A DNA stretch of 64,000 nt from Vulcanimicrobiota bacterium (GTDB lineage: Bacteria > Vulcanimicrobiota > Xenobia > Xenobiales > JADMJV01), in the NCBI GenBank assembly GCA_023447635.1, contig JAEXNA010000245.1:1-64000 (forward strand), written 5' to 3'. This document shows positions 61,500-64,000 of the stretch, piece by piece. The stretch's first letter is position 1, and every line of letters begins with the position of its first letter. A program made the translations under genes and the position numbers. The notes below the pieces were generated by a model. It saw only the letters and a list, made by a program, of their open reading frames with translations, was not told where the DNA came from and searched no databases.

Positions 61500-61535
61500 A
61501 GAAAATCGGCGCCCCGCGTGAGGCGCCGATTTTCT
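61500..61535. terminator. bidirectional terminator after the glycine-rich gene
   Basis: AGAAAATCGGCGCC and GGCGCCGATTTTCT form a perfect 14-bp stem around CCGCGTGA, with U-rich flanks on both strands. It serves the convergent glycine-rich and dihydroxyacetone kinase genes. Confidence 0.85.
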
Positions 61536-61568
61536 CTAGGGAGACTTTTGGGAAGGGGGGCTTAGAGC

Positions 61569-63260
61569 CTACTCCTCGTCGGAGCCGCCCATCTCGAAGC
61601 TCTCTTCCGGCGGCACTTCTTCGTCGGAAACCTCCGTGGGGCACTCGGCCAGCGCCTCGAAAGCCCGCGCCACCGCCTCGGCCCCGGGGTCGACCACCCC
61701 AGCCAGAGCGCCCGCCCCCAGGTAAGCTGAACGCCCCGCGCCGGCCTCGGTCAGTTCCGCCGTGGCGTCCGCAGCCTGTCGGGCGATCTGGGCCACCTCG
61801 ACCAGACTCTTCCCCTCTTTCAGCGCCTGCAGAGCGGGCCACAGGGAATCGAGCATGGTGCGGTCGCCGGGCTTGGCCCCCCCGTAGAAGTGCATCCTCT
61901 CGACCCCGTAGATCAGCGCCTGGGTCCAGCTTTTGCTCTTGCGATACTCGCCCGAGGCGCCGCCCGTAAAGATGGCCAGCAAGATCCCGCTGCTCCCTCC
62001 CGCGTGGCCCAGCGAGGAGGACAGCGCCCCCAAGAGTTCGGCCGGGTCCGACATAGGGAGCGCTCCGAGTCGCGCCTCGATGGCGGCCGCCGCGTTGGCA
62101 AAGGTGTCTCCGGCATCACCGTCTCCAACCTTCCCGTCCAGGGCATTAAGGTCGTCCCGGCTCTCCTGCAGACGCCGCACGATAGCGGTCAGACGCACCG
62201 CCACCAGCGGATCGCGCGAGGCCCTCGGCTCCTCCCCCACCACGCTGGGAAGGGGCAACAGGCGCGGCTGCTTGGGCACCACCGCGCCAGGCCAGGCTGG
62301 GATCGGAACCGGAGCCGTCAGCGCCTCGCGCACCCCTTCGGTCAGCGGAAGCACGGTCAGCGAAAACCCGTTCATATCGTAAGAGGTCATGAGATGGCCC
62401 GGGCCCACCATCAGTTCCGTCCGCTCGCCCAGCGGGGTTTCCAGATAGTCCTTGACCAGCACGCCCATCTCGACCGGCGGCACCGCGCCCAGGTTGTTGA
62501 ACAGCGCGGCCAGCGGTCCCTCGCCCACGGCCGACTGCACACCTTCGACCACCCGGGCCAGCATCTCGCGGGCCCCGGCCATAGGAACTTTCTGAACGCC
62601 CGGCTCGCCGTGGATGCCCAGACCCAGTTCGGCCTCGTCATCGCCCAGTCGCTCCTTGCCCGGGTTGCCCGGCGTGTGACAGGTGGTCAAGGCTAATCCC
62701 AGGCTCTTGACCGAATCCGCCACCTCGCCGGCGATCCGGGTGACCGTTTCCAGATCCTCGCCCTTCTCGGCGAAGTAGCCCGCCACTTTGTGTACCAGCA
62801 GGGTGCCTGCGATACCGCGCGGCTGCACCGACGGAGCCAGCGAAACGTCGTCCCCGACGACCACCATCTCGACCTTCAGCCCCATCTGGCGAGCCCGCTC
62901 GGCGGCCAGGCCAAAGTTCAGCCGGTCGCCAGTGTAGTTTTTCACCACCAGCAGCACTCCGGCGCGACCTGCCACCGCACGGATGGCGGTCAGCACGGCC
63001 TCGACGCTAGGTGAAGCAAACACCTCGCCGCAGACCGCAGCGGTCAGCATGCCGGGGCCAACAAATCCAGCGTGCGCGGGCTCATGTCCTGAACCTCCGC
63101 CCGAGATCACGGCCACCCGCTCCTTGTTCCAGTCGGCGCGGACCACCACTTTGATCTGAGGATAGCCGTCGAGGCGGGTCAGGCGCCCAGCCGAGGTAGC
63201 GATCAGCCCCTGGAGAGACTCTTGAACCAGGGAATCGCGATGATTAAGAAAGTGCTTCAT
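61569..63260 (-). CDS. dihydroxyacetone kinase, DhaK-DhaL fusion
   Basis: 563 residues from the ATG at 63260, with GGAG 8 bases upstream. The N-terminal DhaK part (1-325) has the SGGGSGHEPAHAGFVG phosphate loop and His217 in GIHGEPGV, which binds the substrate covalently. The C-terminal DhaL part (345-530) has NALDGKVGDGDAGDTF, where aspartates hold Mg-ATP, and GGSSGILLAIF. The single-chain form uses ATP rather than the PTS phosphotransfer chain. It would feed dihydroxyacetone into glycolysis. The last 25 residues are acidic. Confidence 0.92.
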   Translation of the reverse strand: MKHFLNHRDSLVQESLQGLIATSAGRLTRLDGYPQIKVVVRADWNKERVAVISGGGSGHEPAHAGFVGPGMLTAAVCGEVFASPSVEAVLTAIRAVAGRAGVLLVVKNYTGDRLNFGLAAERARQMGLKVEMVVVGDDVSLAPSVQPRGIAGTLLVHKVAGYFAEKGEDLETVTRIAGEVADSVKSLGLALTTCHTPGNPGKERLGDDEAELGLGIHGEPGVQKVPMAGAREMLARVVEGVQSAVGEGPLAALFNNLGAVPPVEMGVLVKDYLETPLGERTELMVGPGHLMTSYDMNGFSLTVLPLTEGVREALTAPVPIPAWPGAVVPKQPRLLPLPSVVGEEPRASRDPLVAVRLTAIVRRLQESRDDLNALDGKVGDGDAGDTFANAAAAIEARLGALPMSDPAELLGALSSSLGHAGGSSGILLAIFTGGASGEYRKSKSWTQALIYGVERMHFYGGAKPGDRTMLDSLWPALQALKEGKSLVEVAQIARQAADATAELTEAGAGRSAYLGAGALAGVVDPGAEAVARAFEALAECPTEVSDEEVPPEESFEMGGSDEE

Positions 63261-63344
63261 ACAGCACACTCCGCCCCCGCGCCGGAAAGTTCCTGGGTTG
63301 GGACCCGGCAGGGCTCTGCCCCGGCCCGGCCTAAGCCATCCGCC

Positions 63345-64000
63345 GTGAGCATGTACGAACGCCTCGCCGCCGTCTGCCAGCGGCTTCGCGCCACCGCCCA
63401 GGCGGTCGACGCCTCCTTCGAACCGCCCGCCCAGCAGATGGCCTGGCTAGCCGAGTCGGGATACTTCCGTCACACCGCGGACGTGGGGCCCGCCGAACGA
63501 CGACGCCTGCTAGACCTGCTCTCCTCGGGCTGCGGGGCGACCGCCTTCCTGGCCAGCCAGCACGAAGCTTCGTGCCGACGTCTGCATCGAGCGGCCCACC
63601 CACTGTTCGAAAGCGCCGTGAAGGGCGAAGTCTGGGTTGGAGTCTGTTTCGCCCATTTGCGCCGTCAGCCCAGTCCGGTCGCCGTGACGCGCCAGGGGCA
63701 AAGCCTGCTCTTCCAGGGAGTCGGACCGTGGTTCTCCGGAGTAGGCCTGATGAGCCAGGTACTGGTGGCCGGCGCTACCGACGACGGCGAGTTCCTGATG
63801 GCCCTCAGCCCCCTCGAGCGCCCCGAGATCGAGGTGGGAGAGAGTACTCCGCTGGCCGTGATGAACGCCACTGCTACCGCTCCCCTGGCCTTCCATCAGC
63901 TAGAGGTCCCGCTCCCGGATCTGGTGGTTACTACCAGTGCGGCTCAGATGTCGCAGGACGATCAGCACTCCACCGTATTCCAATCCTCCCGTTCCCTGGG
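63345..64000 (+). CDS. acyl-CoA dehydrogenase-like protein, cut by the window edge
   Basis: An open frame of at least 218 codons from GTG 63345 (or ATG 63351), with no stop before the window ends, so the C-terminus is missing. The order of elements fits a distant acyl-CoA dehydrogenase or flavin monooxygenase: a helical start (MYERLAAVCQRLRATAQAV), GATAFLASQHEASCRRLH near residue 68, then GVGPWFSGVGLMSQVLVAGATDDGEFLMALSPLE, the beta-domain where the flavin would bind. No ribosome-binding site is clear. It diverges from the dihydroxyacetone kinase gene. Confidence 0.55.
   Translation, partial: MSMYERLAAVCQRLRATAQAVDASFEPPAQQMAWLAESGYFRHTADVGPAERRRLLDLLSSGCGATAFLASQHEASCRRLHRAAHPLFESAVKGEVWVGVCFAHLRRQPSPVAVTRQGQSLLFQGVGPWFSGVGLMSQVLVAGATDDGEFLMALSPLERPEIEVGESTPLAVMNATATAPLAFHQLEVPLPDLVVTTSAAQMSQDDQHSTVFQSSRSL

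Overview
The window is GC-rich bacterial chromosome with short intergenic gaps. It shows a flagellated, c-di-GMP-signalling bacterium that makes nucleotide-activated amino sugars, glycogen and lipoproteins. tadA, two tRNA-Ser genes and a long SRP RNA stand together, and a FliK-like gene overlaps a gene for a free FlhB C-domain; both arrangements are familiar from Bacillus-like genomes. Several other proteins (glycine-rich EF-hand proteins, an arrestin-fold protein, a paladin-like phosphatase) are unusual. I cannot place the species. An uncultured phylum such as Vulcanimicrobiota or Armatimonadota is a weakly held guess.

Layout. 1-827: the end of a CRISPR array whose repeats decay to the right; no cas gene is visible. 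975-4148: an acetyltransferase, a polysaccharide-deacetylase-like protein and an EmrA/HlyD-type adaptor that has lost its N-terminus. 4149-about 8000: a more AT-rich accessory island with a 40-bp perfect palindrome, an Abi_2/HEPN gene, a DUF5677-like gene, a small orphan, an SprT-like metalloprotein and a cluster of inverted TCAGCGA repeats. 8014-10355: a paladin/phytase-type phosphatase translationally coupled to an acidic protein. 10389-14525: a PPOX-fold protein, a glycosyltransferase-like protein, a DM13 protein and an NHL-repeat lipoprotein. 14598-18425: groES-groEL, an arrestin-fold protein and an orphan. 18539-24785: a surface-sugar operon (glycosyltransferase, nucleotidyltransferase, WbqC, 4,6-dehydratase-like SDR, DegT aminotransferase, orphan).

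24827-29768: split YjjP/YjjB exporter, secreted small proteins, a ZIP transporter and lgt. 30027-37989: gyrA, gyrB, a GT4 glycosyltransferase, recF and a DciA-zinc-ribbon protein (DNA replication and topology). 38060-43860: a DUF4870-like membrane protein, an M23 peptidase, and two paralogous EF-hand proteins flanking a phosphodiester-glycosidase gene. 44066-45181: RNA genes (SRP RNA, two tRNA-Ser, tRNA-Arg) with tadA. 45272-48660: two HD-GYP c-di-GMP phosphodiesterases, one coupled to a GPGAGGGY-repeat protein, behind promoters with the same TTAACA-N5-TTAACA architecture. 48813-52309: cystathionine beta-synthase, a TPR protein and a FliA-type sigma factor. 52405-56627: flagellar rod and hook genes (flgJ-type, flgG, flgF, FlhB C-domain, FliK-like) with a candidate sigma-28 promoter. 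56665-63260: glgB, aat, an exported MsrB, a secreted glycine-rich protein, 37-bp tandem repeats and a one-chain dihydroxyacetone kinase. An acyl-CoA-dehydrogenase-like gene runs off the right edge.

How the parts may connect. The sigma factor and HD-GYP proteins plausibly coordinate motility with the flagellar genes between them. The TTAACA direct repeats also occur upstream of flgF, so one response regulator may control both sets. The sugar operon and the glycosyltransferases point to a decorated cell surface. The CRISPR remnant and the Abi-containing island form a defence-rich left end that has damaged an efflux-type gene.
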